From assembly GCF_007655135.1 (NCBI RefSeq), contig NC_045128.1:30598811-30662810 (forward strand): DNA of 64,000 nucleotides, in the 5' to 3' direction. Both the position numbers and the translations under genes were made by a program. Below the pieces are notes generated by a model that was not told the origin of the DNA, did not search any database, and saw nothing but the letters and a program-made list of their open reading frames with translations. The stretch is from Punica granatum. Taxonomy: Eukaryota > Streptophyta > Magnoliopsida > Myrtales > Lythraceae. Shown piece after piece: positions 1 through 12,100 of the stretch. Each line of letters starts with the position of its first letter. Position 1 is the stretch's first letter.

Positions 1-1094
1 ATGTCGTTTTCATTTACTTTTTGGACATGCAGCCTCCAAATATATTGACATTTTTTAAGCTGCAAGGTGCTGGTCATGTAAATGCACTTGTTATTAATTT
101 AGATATGTATCGCTGCTTTCATGCACGATTTCACCAAAAAATACGGAGTGAGCTATAGTCAGCAACTTACAGTTTATCAATTATACAGTTAGTTTGCCTA
201 AGCGATTTGGGACTTCATCAATGGACTGCCAAGTTCATGTTATATGTCATGTTGAAGAGAGGGCGAGATGCTATCCAACATGGAGATGGGGAGCTTCTAT
301 CTTATTTTCTTGAGATATATAATAAATATGGAAAATGCAAATGTGTTTGGTCAAATTATCTTACAATATCCCTTGAGAGATACCCTTTCCATGAATAGCA
401 ACTTGTGTGCATTAAATTAATTTTCACACCCATAACAGATAGCTATTTTGCTTCACATTCTTAAGGTTTCAACTCATGGGATATTTCATTAACTAATGGG
501 CTTGCATTTCATATCTCAGAACATAGACATATATATAGCTTGGTACTTCTTGACATATATAGCTGTACTTGTTGCACACTTGTTCATGAATTACTGATCA
601 GTCATGGAAGATAAAAATAAATATTTGGCAGGTGATGCACATTAGTATTTTTAACAAATTTAAAAGCATAACCAACATATATATATATATAGATTCATGA
701 AAATGGCTGCCGAAAGATAAACATGATTCCTCGGCGGTTGATTTGCTATGGAAGCTGATAGTTAATAATACCGTATTATCTGTATAATTCTCTAAAGTAG
801 AAAGATCTCCGTCGATAACAGTACCTAGGATTTGTCGAGCACATCTTTTGTAATCGAAATTTATAATATATCACTTATATCATACTCTTGTTAATACATC
901 TTTCGCACGCACGACACGAAATGCAATATATATAACAATAGAGCTGTATACATTTTTCAGATTATGAAAGAAATCCAGAAGTGTATACGTCTCCTATATA
1001 CTCAATCAAATGCTCGTCTTTTCTGCATGTTGTCTAATCATTCAACTTGACTAATCCCAAATCAATAAATATAATTGCTCATTTTCTCCTCCTC
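1..1094. other. AT-rich intergenic upstream of SAUR gene
   Basis: No coding region is recognisable here. Short open frames such as the 63-codon one near 207 have no family features. The last few hundred bases are the presumptive promoter of the SAUR gene. A short TA microsatellite lies near 681-692. Confidence 0.6.
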
Positions 1095-1103
1095 TATATA
1101 AAA
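1095..1103 (+). promoter_or_regulatory. TATA box of SAUR gene
   Basis: TATATAAAA lies about 105 bases before the SAUR start codon, followed by a CT-rich leader. The position fits a plant core promoter with a 5' leader of roughly 75 bases. Inferred from sequence and distance only. Confidence 0.55.
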
Positions 1104-1208
1104 ACTTTTTCCCTTCATTTATTTCACACATCTTTCTCTCACAAACAAAAACATCCCAAAAGAGGGAAAGAGAGGTAGAATAGAGCACTCAACAAAGCTC
1201 ATCATATC

Positions 1209-1622
1209 ATGAAGCCCTTCAAGTCCTTGAAGCATACCTTACTGATCAACTGGATCAGAAACAACATTATCAATGGCGCAAGGTGGTGGGACCACATCAA
1301 AGGACTATGCTGCCATTGCTTCCCTGCAGGCAGACGATCGGATGAACATATCCCAGATGACGTTCCGAAGGGGCACCTGGCCATGTATGTGGGCGAGGGT
1401 GAGGGTGAAGGGGGAGTAAGGTACGTGGTCGACATCTCGGTACTTGGACACCCACTGTTCCAGGCACTCCTCGACCAGGCCGCCGAGGTCTTCGAGTTCT
1501 CTGCTGCAGCTCAGCTCCGCATCCCGTGCAGCGAGGCTGTCTTCCTTGGCATTCTCAGTCTCATTTGCAGTCAAAGTAAGAGGTCGGACCATCAGGGTTC
1601 GTGCTTGGCCTTTTTTTCCTGA
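1209..1622 (+). CDS. SAUR-family auxin-responsive protein
   Basis: Small auxin up RNA protein of 137 residues, intronless as is usual for the family. The diagnostic core runs from about residue 53 to 115: a VPKGHLAMYVGE block, then RYVVDISVLGHPLFQALLDQ, then an acidic AAEVFEF stretch and RIPCSEAVFLGIL. The N-terminus (about 50 residues) is basic and Cys-containing, which is the variable part of the family. Known SAURs promote cell expansion by inhibiting PP2C-D phosphatases and so activating plasma-membrane H+-ATPases; that role is inferred from the family. The ATG at 1209 is the first in frame and sits after a TATA box and CT-rich leader. A Gly/Glu-repeat (GEGEGEGG) inserted between the two core blocks is a local expansion. 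Length is normal. I see no obvious TGTCTC auxin element. Confidence 0.9.
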   Translation: MKPFKSLKHTLLINWIRNNIINGARWWDHIKGLCCHCFPAGRRSDEHIPDDVPKGHLAMYVGEGEGEGGVRYVVDISVLGHPLFQALLDQAAEVFEFSAAAQLRIPCSEAVFLGILSLICSQSKRSDHQGSCLAFFS

Positions 1623-1935
1623 TCTGAGAATAAATTAATTGGTTATTTGTCTAGGCGTACTTCACGGTGGGTGCTGTTTATCCGTAGTTGGAAAGAAGAT
1701 TTTGGAGAAATTATTGAAGGTTAGTGCAGTGTTGACAGTCATATTGATTCGGTAAATTCTAATTAATTCCATTTGGCTCACGAAATGTTGTATCTCTACA
1801 TCGGTCCATACTCATATTATAGTCTTCGAAGTTGTACGTTGGCATTGGAGCAAGAGGGAGAACGTCTCAGGTGGTAGCAGTTTCGAACGAAGCCAATGAT
1901 TCTCGAACCCAAATTCTACCGAAGCCCAGGACGCA

Positions 1936-3760
1936 CTTTTTTTTTTCCTTTTTGGTTGAACTCGAGCGGGAGCCAAAAATATATTAATCAATGCCAAAGG
2001 TAGCAATTCTCGAAATGTCTCATAACAGAAGATGACTACGTCCGTTAAGGCAAACATCAAGAATACGAACACCCTGTTGGGTATCCCTCCAATTTGGAGG
2101 AAGTTGAGCTCAAATTGTATTGGGCTTTTATCGGGCTTTAATAGGTCCAAGGACCCACTTTAGTTAGGGTTAATTTTTCAGCTAAATTAGCTGGGCAAGA
2201 GGCAGCAGAATTCAGCAGCAGATCAGCGCAAAATAACAGAGAAGAGCAGAGCAGAATTCGGATCAACAGGGGCAGCGCGCAGCTGGAGATCAAACCTCGA
2301 TCGGGACGTCAAACGAACTCCGATTGGGACGAAATTTTGACAGCAGCTTCACAACACGTGGGGCTAAGTTCCGAACGGTCAGAATTTCTATTCGAGCTCT
2401 GTAGGTGCTGTTTCAGCTGACTTTGTGAACCACCCGGTGTGGGTGACGAATTTAGTATTTGGGTAATCCAAGAGAGTGTTTCTCTTGAGTTTGGTGATCC
2501 AAGGGTTTACCCTTGATGAAAGACATTGTATAACCTTCATTCATAGTGGATCGTTGATTCGTAGTTGGTCCCGTGGTTTTTCCCCACATCGGGGTTTTCC
2601 ACGTAAAATTCTTGGTGTTCTTTTACTTTACTGCTTGTTGGTTGATTTGATTAGTTCATATCTCGATTACACTAGTAGGGGAGGAAGATTAATCGCTGCG
2701 TTATTATTTGGTTGAATACATCCCTTCCCAACACACCCAAAGGATAGCCAAGAGATTTCCAAGCAAGCTAGTCCGCACAAGAGTTGCCTTCCCAAAACAC
2801 ATGCTTCACCTCCCTAGTATCCAGTCCCGATCAAGACAAGCTTGTATGTTAGAAACAAGGCCGCAGAGTGTAGCAGCAAAACAACCTCTCTCCATAACCA
2901 CATCACGCACAACCCGTGAATCGATCTCGAGTTGAGCACCACATTCCTAAAGCCGAGAGACCAAGCCAATTCCAAATCCGAAAATACACCCCATATATAG
3001 CTTAGCCACAATCAAAGAGCAAACACAATGTTGTGCACAAAATCGCTAATCAAATTCGCTCGATCGTCTCTGATAATACCTCCCGCGCCAGCCGGCCTAG
3101 GATTGCAGGCTCCATCAAGTGTTTTCGTTCGACCCATCCAATTCTGGTCTGGACCAAAAGACAAGTTTCCATTCCTGAGATGGAGCCGAAGTAGTTTAAT
3201 CCATCCCAACTGGTTTGGAACGATCTAAGAATAATTCGAGACGCATCAAGGTATCGCTCAAAGTTATCCCAAGAAATCTCCTTGTTTTCCATGAAGAAAA
3301 GAACCAACAAGCGGTGTCAAATATGATGGACCAATTAGGCCGAAGCATCGATCGTTAGGAAACTCAGTTTCAGATTTGCAGGCAACCAACCATGAAGGGG
3401 CTCAAAGAAAAAGTGAGAAAGGGCCGAAGAATTAACTAACCTCTCCCAAACTCTTTTGCATAATAGCAATCCCTAAGAACATGCAATGTGTTCTCAGGGG
3501 CTTGGCGGCAGACGCTGCAGAGTGATGAAGATCCAAGATTATGACGAAGACGTGGGAAATTTGTCAGTCCGCGATCTCTTATACTATCTAAGGGAGGACA
3601 AGATGTACTCAACCACCTGTGCCAAAAGAGGTAGCATGATTGATCCCACCCTACCGCGAAAACCCTTTGGAGGCCACCTCTCACGTGTACTATCGTGCAT
3701 GGTACGTATCCGATCCCAAGGGAGGATGGGGCCCAAGATTAAACCTGAGTCATAAAAAGA
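1936..3760 (-). mobile_element. 5'-truncated LINE remnant (zf-RVT and RNase H-like)
   Basis: On the minus strand, about 3684-3436 encodes a reverse-transcriptase zinc-binding region (RDRGLTNFPRLRHN, then CSVCRQAPENTLHVLRDC). About 3209-2814 encodes an RNase H-like domain with DGACNPRPAGAGGIIRDD and WGVFSDLELAWSLGFRNVVL, spread over two frames. The 3' end is marked by a plus-strand T run near 1937-1950, i.e. a minus-strand poly(A). This order is that of the C-terminus of plant L1-type LINEs. The reverse transcriptase and endonuclease are missing and several stops and frameshifts are present, so it is dead. A solo LTR (2075-2733) is nested in its 3' region. Confidence 0.75.
2075..2733. mobile_element. 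Solo LTR with 5-bp target-site duplication
   Basis: A 659 bp sequence starts TGTTGGG and ends CCCAACA, a perfect 7-bp terminal inverted pair of the TG...CA type. It is flanked by CACCC at 2070-2074 and again at 2734-2738. The inside has no coding capacity, and near 2550-2620 resembles the downstream part of a copia LTR. It interrupts the LINE remnant. A full element with one LTR lost by LTR-LTR recombination is the simplest explanation. Confidence 0.8.
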
Positions 3761-5443
3761 AAGCTATAGCGAGCATTTCCTCTCCTAATTTGTATCATTT
3801 GGCAGCACTTTCGAACCATCCCATCACTAACTATTAGCTCAGAAGTCTACAAATTACACAACCCAAAAGGACAATCTGTCACATGCTCCACTTCAGAGCA
3901 AACAGATAGGAGATTAGAGATTTGCTTGGCAAAACGATGTGCCAAAACAATGTGCCAAAAAAACAATGACTAGGGGTTCTTTTGGGGGTGGGGTTGGCAA
4001 AACGACAACCTCTCATAGAGGAGATTAAAGATTTGCTTTGTGCAGTCATCCTTTGCTAAAGAACTGTCAGATCAGCCTCAACGTTAGAGTTCGACCACGG
4101 CATGGACGGTGAGTCGACTGTGGGACTATTTTGATTGACAGAATGGTCTTTGGAGGATGAAATTTTTGGTAAAATTCTTTGGAGGATTAAAATTTTTTGT
4201 TTTTGAATCTTTTGAGAACCAAATTGATAGTTTTCTGGAATATATATCATGGACTTGTTGATGTCAGTTAGTTTATGGCATTGAATTAGCATTTCAATTA
4301 TGTTTTTGTAGTTCCACGCTTTCCGGATTTTTTTTATCAGATTAAAAATTTTACAGTTTTACCACTTTGGTCCTATCATCACTAGATGGATTTTGATTTT
4401 GATTTTAATAATTTCTTAAAATAAAAAATTACTTTTGAAAAATGAAAAAAAGGCTATTGACTTGACTGAAGGGAATGGTCTGATGGAGAGGGACCTTTGC
4501 AGTTACCGGCGCCCTCTAAGGATGACAACGGCCTTGATCCTCACCTCCGAAGTCGCTGGCATCCTCAAAGAGCACTAGTGAGCTCGGAGCTGCAATAGGG
4601 GTCATAGGATGCCCTGAGCGGCCGAGTTCTCTACTCTGAAATCTCGATTGTTGTGGGGATTGGGGGACATCCTCCGGGATGCCAGTGACTCGGAGATTTG
4701 GTTGGGACCGCCAGTCGACAAGCCTAACCATTCCTTCCCTCCCTTTCGACCCTTCCCTTCCCGTCCAATTTTTATTTTTTCTTGGTTCTTTAGTCTTCAA
4801 AAATTTTATTCTTATTTTACAATTATTTAATTCAATTTTTTGTGACACGTGACTTTTTCTTATTGGCTTCGATATCTACGTTAGCATCCGTTAAAGAAAA
4901 AAAGTGATAGTAGGACCCAGGTAAAAAAAAATAAAAATAGAACGTCTATATAAGAATGACAAAAAACGATTTAGGACGTGGCATAAAGGCGAAGGTTGAT
5001 AATAAAAAAGATCTTCTCTTTTAAGATATAAACTGTAAACATATGATCAAAGAGGATATACTATAATGATACATACTTTTATGTGACGTTATAAATTCGA
5101 TACAGATTCGATATTTTGTGAAATTGTACGTGTCGCTATATTAATTTTTAGGATTTCTATTCCTTTATTTTAATCCGGAAAAAAAAAAAGAAACCGAAGG
5201 CATTTAACTTCTAAATGTCATTGATTAAGTAAGACAAAATATAGAATCTTTGTGACTTAGTAAATTGATAATCACTAGGACAATGCATATGATAACTATT
5301 ACATATATATGTATTATATGGAAAAGACGGAGAAATCAAGGGGAAAGTATGCATATATATATGCTTATGATCAAATATACTAACATCGCTGGATTAATAG
5401 ACAGATTCCAAAAAGTGAGACGATTAAGTGAAGAAGACAAAGC

Positions 5444-5866
5444 ATGGCTGGGAAGATTCCACTTGTCCCGACCTTCATTTTATTATGTATCTGCTTCAAA
5501 GTTGCTGAATGCTACTCAGGTGAGGGCGATCGCGATGACCCTCGGTATCATGTAGTGTCGGTTATATGCAATGGGGAAAAATATGGAGTATTGTCAGATT
5601 ACTATTATGCGGTGGATATGATGTTCGGTGATTTATTCAAGGGAACCCCACACCAGGGTTTTGACTATTACACGGAATCCAAATATGACACGGCTACAGT
5701 ATACGGACACGGAAAATGCAACGGAGAACTTACAAGAATTGGATGCGGTTACTGCATATATTCTGCTTCAATCAGAATATCTGATAAATGTCCTTTTAAT
5801 ACTGGAGCTCAACTTCAACTTGAGGACTGTAGAATTAGGTACGAGAATTATCCCTTTACGGAATGA
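5444..5866 (+). CDS. Secreted DUF26 (ginkbilobin-like) protein, copy 1, intact
   Basis: Intronless, 140 residues. Residues 1-23 form a signal peptide with a hydrophobic core (PLVPTFILLCICF), so the product should go to the apoplast. The rest is a single Gnk2/DUF26 domain: ICNGEKYG near the start, GFDYYT, VYGHGKCNGELTRIGCGYC giving the diagnostic C-x8-C-x2-C, then KCP and a closing LEDCRIRYENYPF. The usual six cysteines are present. Single-domain secreted DUF26 proteins include the antifungal, mannose-binding ginkbilobin-2; activity here is inferred. There is no kinase or transmembrane segment, so it is not a cysteine-rich receptor kinase. ATG 5444 was chosen because it opens the signal peptide and is conserved in copies 2 and 3. 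It is the only one of three local copies still open from end to end. Confidence 0.87.
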   Translation: MAGKIPLVPTFILLCICFKVAECYSGEGDRDDPRYHVVSVICNGEKYGVLSDYYYAVDMMFGDLFKGTPHQGFDYYTESKYDTATVYGHGKCNGELTRIGCGYCIYSASIRISDKCPFNTGAQLQLEDCRIRYENYPFTE

Positions 5867-6097
5867 GACTCTTCGCTGTGCTATATTGATTTCTCAGAAT
5901 TGCAGTGGATGTTAATGTTTCATGAATGAGAGTATATTTTACAGACATGTGTACTTGAGTTTTATGTACTTTCTGACATGCACCCTGGTCTCTCAGAGCA
6001 TTGGTTTTAATCTATCACGATCATGTAAACGTGTGTGGTTTGTTAATGTTATTACTTTATGAGATTCTTAGTTCTTTTGCTTTCCTTTTGTATAATC

Positions 6098-6103
6098 AAT
6101 AAA
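6098..6103 (+). terminator. Poly(A) signal of DUF26 copy 1
   Basis: AATAAA lies about 230 bases after the stop codon in a T-rich stretch. It is a plausible polyadenylation signal, placed by position only. Confidence 0.4.
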
Positions 6104-6685
6104 ACTCTAAATTCAAGTTAACTATTTTGTTTATTTTGTTATTACATGGTTGATTTAAACTGTACTTGTCCACCGAATAAAAGAGAGTAAATTTTACTTT
6201 ATATATGTAAATTAGCTTATGTGTATGTAAGTCGCCACCCCTGCCCGCGATCTTGAGCTCACTGGGATATCCTTCTCATCATAGAGAAGGTCGGCACTGC
6301 CGTACACAGCCAACTATAAGACGAAAAACAAGTTGATTTTATACCTCTTAATCTAGAGTGAATCATCCCAACATAACAACTTGTGTTGCGAATTATAATC
6401 CCACATGAAAAAGATAAACGAATATCTATTGATTTATATGAGAATTAAGTATCATCACTTATCAGTTTGAGTTTTTAAGTAGATATGAGTCCGGAGTCGT
6501 ATAAGACAAATGAAAATTTAATAACTTAGCGTCTTTCCATGAGTCTAGATAGCGGGGATTTGACCAAAATATCTGCACGAAATGACTGAAAATTGAATGG
6601 ATTGTGACTGGAAGATCCCCCTTTTTTCCCTTTTTTTTACCGCGGACCACGTGTAGTTCAGCAGGGACTTGTGATGAGAATTTTT

Positions 6686-6912
6686 GGGTGTGTTTGAATT
6701 CAGAGTTAAAGTAATTTTGATTTTGATTTTGATTTTGATTGTGGAAAAAGATAAATGAGATGTGATTATAAATTTGACTTGAGAAATGTGTGTTTTTGTT
6801 GTATAGTGTGTTGAGTTAAAGTTAAAATTTTTGACTTGGGAAATATATGTTTTTGTTGTGTAGGGTGTTGAGTTAAAGTTAAAATTAAGTGTATTTCAAT
6901 CCAAACAGGGCC
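6686..6912. mobile_element. MITE, GGGCCCGTTTGG family, copy 1
   Basis: This 227 bp element begins GGGTGTGTTTGAATTCAGAG and ends CCAAACAGGGCC, imperfect inverted termini. Inside is a repeated GAGTTAAAGTTAAAATT motif and a run of GATTTT repeats. Relatives are at 32909-33146 and 40418-40588. The paralogous flank at 29265-29290 lacks it, which is an empty-site control. Confidence 0.7.
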
Positions 6913-7030
6913 TCAGTGTTTGGCTAGTCGACTACCATCGTATCATTCTTATCTCTTTTTTTTTTCCCTTCCAATGACGGGAAGACTTGAAACTCAAATA
7001 AAGGGGCACAGATAATTCCTCTAACGAGAA

Positions 7031-8084
7031 TTGAACATGAAATCGATTCATTCCTATGTGAGAGCATTTACTAGTGTACTATTTTTTTTAATCTAATGTG
7101 ATATATTTCATGTTTTGTAGTTAGTCTGAAAGATTTCCCCTCTGTTCTTGTTCTTATATATATATGTATTTTACCTTGTATTGATTTTCAAGCAATGATA
7201 ATCCTCTTTACTTTCAGGAAAAAAAAATTAAGTCTGAATCATGTATTACAAATTTTAACATAGAATATTTGCATAGCGTTCTCAAATAACTATTTATCTA
7301 TTTTCTTCAGATTTTACTTTTTTTTATTTTACATTATAAGTTTGTCTCTATATTTCAAGATAATATTTGATTGTCTCTTTTTTTTTTTAACTTGTTCTTC
7401 GTACTCTTGATCATATTTTCTTAGGAAGTAAGAAATTGAGGGGTAGGGCCTTTTGGTCAGCAGCCACCACTTGCCGACAACCTCGCTTGGGGTACTAGTG
7501 CCCTCTCACGAGCCACCATTAGCCCTATGTGCCATTGTCTTCCGTACAGGGATATTTGGTAGCTCCTTTAAAAGGATTGTATCGGAGTTTAGAAAGGTGT
7601 GACACCTTGTAATCCGTCGTGTATCTCGTTGCCGGGAATAAGAAGAAAGCTGTGCATGGAGTCTTGCCCGTGGATGTCTGCATCTCCCTGTCCCGAACCA
7701 CGTATATTGGTCGTGTGATTTCTCTCTTCCTAATCTCCTTAATTACACAAGTTTATTTTTCTACGAGTGATCCCGAAATTCTAACAAGAGGCTGCCGGGG
7801 AATGATTTTAATTCATGGAGAAATTATCCTACCCACGGCGAGATTTGCAATAAGGGTTGTGTGAACTCATGCTTCAAGTTGAGTTGAGCTTCTTCGACCT
7901 TCTTATCCACCCTCAGATCCTTTGTTCGTTCCTCATTCTCATCAAGCTTTCCCCTAATGTTGCCTTAAGCTAGAGCGATTTGGGATTTTAGATGGGCTGG
8001 ATTTTCAGCCAGATGAAGGAGGGGAGGGGGAAAAGGGAACGACGAAGTTTGTGTGGGCAGGGGAGGGGGACCAAACAGTTGTGT
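7031..8084. other. Intergenic between duplication units, LTR-like fragment
   Basis: AT-rich to about 7430, then a more GC-rich stretch. About 7540-7788 (a cytosine-rich CCACGTATATTGGTCGTGTG region ending CTAACA) resembles the downstream half of a copia-type LTR, but I found no partner LTR, target-site duplication or coding sequence. Nothing else is recognised. Confidence 0.4.
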
Positions 8085-8832
8085 CTAGGGGTTCTTTTGG
8101 GGTCGGGTTGGCCAAAGAACAACCTTTCATATTGGAGATCAAAGAATTGCTTTGCACGGTCATCGTTTGCTAAAAACTGTCATATCAGCTACGTTAGAGT
8201 TCTACCCCGGCTTGGATGGTGAGTTGACCGCGGACTATTTTGATTGATGGAATAGTTTTTGGAGGATGAAATTGTTGGTAAATTTTGTGGAGGGTCAAAT
8301 TTTTGGCTTTTAAATCTTTCGAGAATCAAATTGATAGTTTTCTCGAATATATATCATGGACTATTATGTTGCAGTCAGTTAGTTTATGGCACTGAATTAG
8401 CATTTAATTTATGTTTTTGTGGTTCGACACTTTTTGGATTTTTTTATTTATTATCAAATTTTAAAATTTACATTTTTACCACTTTGGTCCTACCATACGT
8501 GCTAGTGTTGGTTGTAATAATTCCTAAACATAGAAAAAATTACTTTTCAAAAATGAAAAAAAAAAAGCCGATTAGCTCAAGTGAAGGGAATGGTTTGATG
8601 GGGAGAGAGGAGCTAGGGCCATCAATCGATGGCCCCCACCTTCGAGGTCGCTGGCTTGGTGCGGTTGGGGTCATAGGAGGATGGCCAGAGCAATTTGGCC
8701 AAATTCTCAATTTTGAAATCTCGATTATTGTGGGGTTTGGGGACATCCTCTGGGATACCAGTGACTCAGAGATTTGGTCGGGGCCGCTGCTCGACATTCC
8801 CATCCCTTCCTTCTCGTTCTGGCCATTCCCTC

Positions 8833-9019
8833 TATTGGAGAGTATATCTTACCAAGATTAGCGAAAATTTATTATCCTTATATGTTAACTAGCCTTATTT
8901 GTTACATACAAATTAGGCAATAGATAATTAGAATTCCTTTCCTCTTTTGATGTAATCAACAATATATGTACACGTTTGAGTATCAATGAAATTCAAGCTT
9001 TTCAGCTCAGCAATTATCA
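8833..9019 (+). repeat. 5' LTR of copia 1
   Basis: 187 bp, starting TATTGGAGAG and ending CAGCAATTATCA. It pairs with 13575-13761. All seven mismatches between the two LTRs fall within the first 90 bases. Confidence 0.92.
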
Positions 9020-9031
9020 TGGTATCAGAGC
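9020..9031 (+). other. Primer-binding site of copia 1 (tRNA-iMet)
   Basis: TGGTATCAGAGC directly follows the 5' LTR. This is the plant copia primer site, complementary to the 3' part of initiator methionine tRNA. Confidence 0.85.
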
Positions 9032-9156
9032 AATATTAGGTTCAAGAGATTTCTGGGAGAGTGTTACTTTCTCAGGTTTAGTGTTTGCTGGTTGATCGTG
9101 AGTGAAGGCGGATATGGAGAAAAGGGGTCGAAACCTCAGGAAAGGGTACAGGGAAC

Positions 9157-12100
9157 GTGGAAGCAGATCGGCTTTCTGCTCTCACTGTTAATCCATCGGA
9201 CTACACTGGAGTTAGTATGATTAATTGCAAATTAAATGGATCGAATTACCTGACGTGTTCGAGGGCCATGTTGATTGCACTAACTGCTAAGAATAAGGTC
9301 GGGATGATTGATGGAACGGTGGCAAGGCCACCGGAAGGAGACTCAAATCGGGCGAAATGGGAAATCTGCAACGCCTTAGTAATATTCTGGATCTTCAATA
9401 CGCTGGACTCGGAGCTCCAATCCAGCGTGGCCTGTGCGACAGTGGCTCAAGACCTGTGGGAGGATCTCAAAGAGAGATATTCGTAAGGGAATGAGACAAG
9501 GATTTATCAATTAAAGGCAGAGATCGGAAAATTGAAGAAGGACGACATGACAATTCCGAAATATTATTCTCGGTTGAAGGGGCTTTGGGATGAATTAGAC
9601 AATTACCTTCAAATTCCGGCGTGCACCTGTTCGGCGGCCAGAACGTATGCGGCTCAGAGAGAACGGGAGAAAATTCATCAATTCTTGATGGGATTAGGGT
9701 CGGAATATGCCACGATGAGGTCGAATATCCTCAGCCACGAACCGGCCCACACTCTGAACAAGGTACATGCCATAATTCTGCATGAAGAGAGGCAAAAAAT
9801 GGTGGCTTTGTCTCATGAGAATTCTACACCGAATGCTGCGGTATTTCTGAACAAACTTACCAGGAACAAAGCGGAGATGCTGGGCAGTAGCGGCAGCTCG
9901 GGCTACGGAGGACAAATAGGAGGTAGAGGAGGGATGATCAAGGCTTGCTACCACTGTGGCCGTCCCGAGCATCTCAAGAATTCCTGCTAGTTGCTCCATG
10001 GCTTCCCAGGTACCTGGGATTCGAAGAAGGAAAAAGGAAAAGGAGGGTTTGTAAGGAAGAGGATCGGGGAGACGATGGCAGAGCAACAACGGATGGGCTT
10101 GGGCTCGGGCCAATTCGATGGGCTGCAAGCCTATCAGGCGCAGATTGGGAAATCCAGCTTAGGCCCAAATCAAATGGTCAGGCTTCAGGCCCATCAGGCA
10201 CTTTCAGGGCAGCCGAGAAGCGGGCTGAACAGATTATCCCAACTTTCAGACATAGCTTTTCAAAGGCTCCTCGATTTTTTAGGTCCAGATGATGACAACA
10301 TGCACCCAGTCTCTGGTAAAAATTTTATTTCGGTAAATTTTGGACATGATTGGATAATTGATAGCGGAACTTCTTGGCACATGACAGGAGATGCCAACCT
10401 ATTTGTTGAGTTGCAACTACTTACCAAGAGGCCAAGAATTCATATACCAAATGGGGTGTCTCTACTGCTTACAGAACTGGACGAATACATATAGGCCCTT
10501 TCGTCTTATCAGATGTTTTATTGGTCCTAGAATTTAATTGCAGTCTCATTTCCGCATCTAAGTTATCAAAAGATCTGGATTGCTATGTAATATTCTACAC
10601 TGATTTTTGTTTAATACAGGACCGCACCACGAGGAGGACGATTGGAATGGGTGAGCTCCAAGGGGGTGTGTATTATCTTCGACGTGTGCCTATTCAAGAG
10701 CAGGCTAATCGAATCATCAATGAAGAGATGGGTGATTTGTGGCATATACGCCTTGGACATCCATCATGGCGAATCATGTTTAATGGTATTAATTTAGAAT
10801 TGAATGCAGCTATGAATAAGGAATGTGATATTTGCCTTCATGCAAAACAAACTCGGTCAAATTTCGACCTAAGTATGAATAAAGCTGTTTTTCCATTTCA
10901 ACCGATCCACTATGATTTGTGGGGACCTTATAGAGTGGCATCTATGTCTGGTGCTCGGTATTTTTTGACGATTGTGGATGATTACAATTGTGCAGTGTGG
11001 CTATAATTATTACGATAGAAATCAGAGACGCAGTGACATCTTATAAATTTTTGCAAGTTGGTGAAAAATCAGTTTAATCGCACTGTGAAAATAGTGCGAA
11101 GTAACAATGGGAAGGAGTTTGTTTCGCGAGAGTTGCAGAATTACTTCTCTACTAAAGGGATTATTCATCAAACATCTTGCACAGACACACCTCAACAAAA
11201 TGGGCGTGTCGAGCGGAATCATAGGCATATATTGAATGTTGCACGATCGTTACTTTTTCAGGCTGGACTTCCAACTGAATTCTGAGGAGAATGTGTTACC
11301 ACGGCGGCGCACTTAATTAATGTGACTCCCACATCACTTCTGGGAGGTAAAAGTCCATATGAAGTCTTGTTTGAGAGATCACCCAATTATTCTAACTTGA
11401 AGGTATTTGGATGCTTATGTTATGCACATGATAAACCGAGGGACAAGGATAAGTTCAAACCTCGTTCTCGTCGGTGTGTATTCGTTGGATATCCGTATGG
11501 GAAAAGGGGCTGGCGAGTTTATGATCTTGAAAAGAATGAGATATTTGTGACTCGAGATGTTCGGTTTTGCGAGAGGGAGTTCCCATTTTTACAGATGAAT
11601 GATACTAGGAAGGAAGATGGTGCACGGGTTCATTTCTTTACTGACAATGAGAAGCATGTCGGTCAAATGAGGAGTCAGGGTGAGTCGAGATTTGAGAACC
11701 CGGATGAAAGGGAAGAAGAAAATGGGCATCAACATTCTTTAAGCCCGATGGGTAATCAACGAGAAGTTTCTGGGGAACTACTGACGGAAGAAATGAAAGG
11801 ACCATAAGTGGAGACTGCAGACCATCTGTTGCGGCGTTCCGATCGAATTAAGTCTACGCCAAGATTTTGAAGGATTTTGAAGTTCATATTCACACCGCTT
11901 TGCACACACCCCCCAGTTCACCTACTTCATCGAAATCCTCAGGTTTAGTTCATTCGATTTAGCAATATTTATCATACTCTAGTGCCTCTAATCGATATCT
12001 TGCATATGTAAGTGCCTTGGATTCAGAGGTGGAACCTATGTCTTATCAAGATGCAGCAGTCAATCCACGGTGGAAGGAAGCTATGGCCGAGGAGATCAAA

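Larger units (their letters stand above)
3968..7030 (+). repeat. Segmental duplication, DUF26 unit copy 1
   Basis: The block 3973-4320 aligns base by base with 8088-8430, and 4470-4850 aligns with 8590-8832 plus 13762-13868. The flank 4890-5443 resembles 14770-15190 and 25140-25268 with 27782-27983. The 3' flank 6290-7030 resembles 29030-29365. Copy 1 keeps the only intact DUF26 gene and carries one MITE insertion (6686-6912). Confidence 0.8.

Noticed and set aside
9020..9031. Possible tRNA gene at TGGTATCAGAGC sequences (also 20994, 28164)
   Set aside because: These abut LTRs and are retrotransposon primer sites; no cloverleaf is present.
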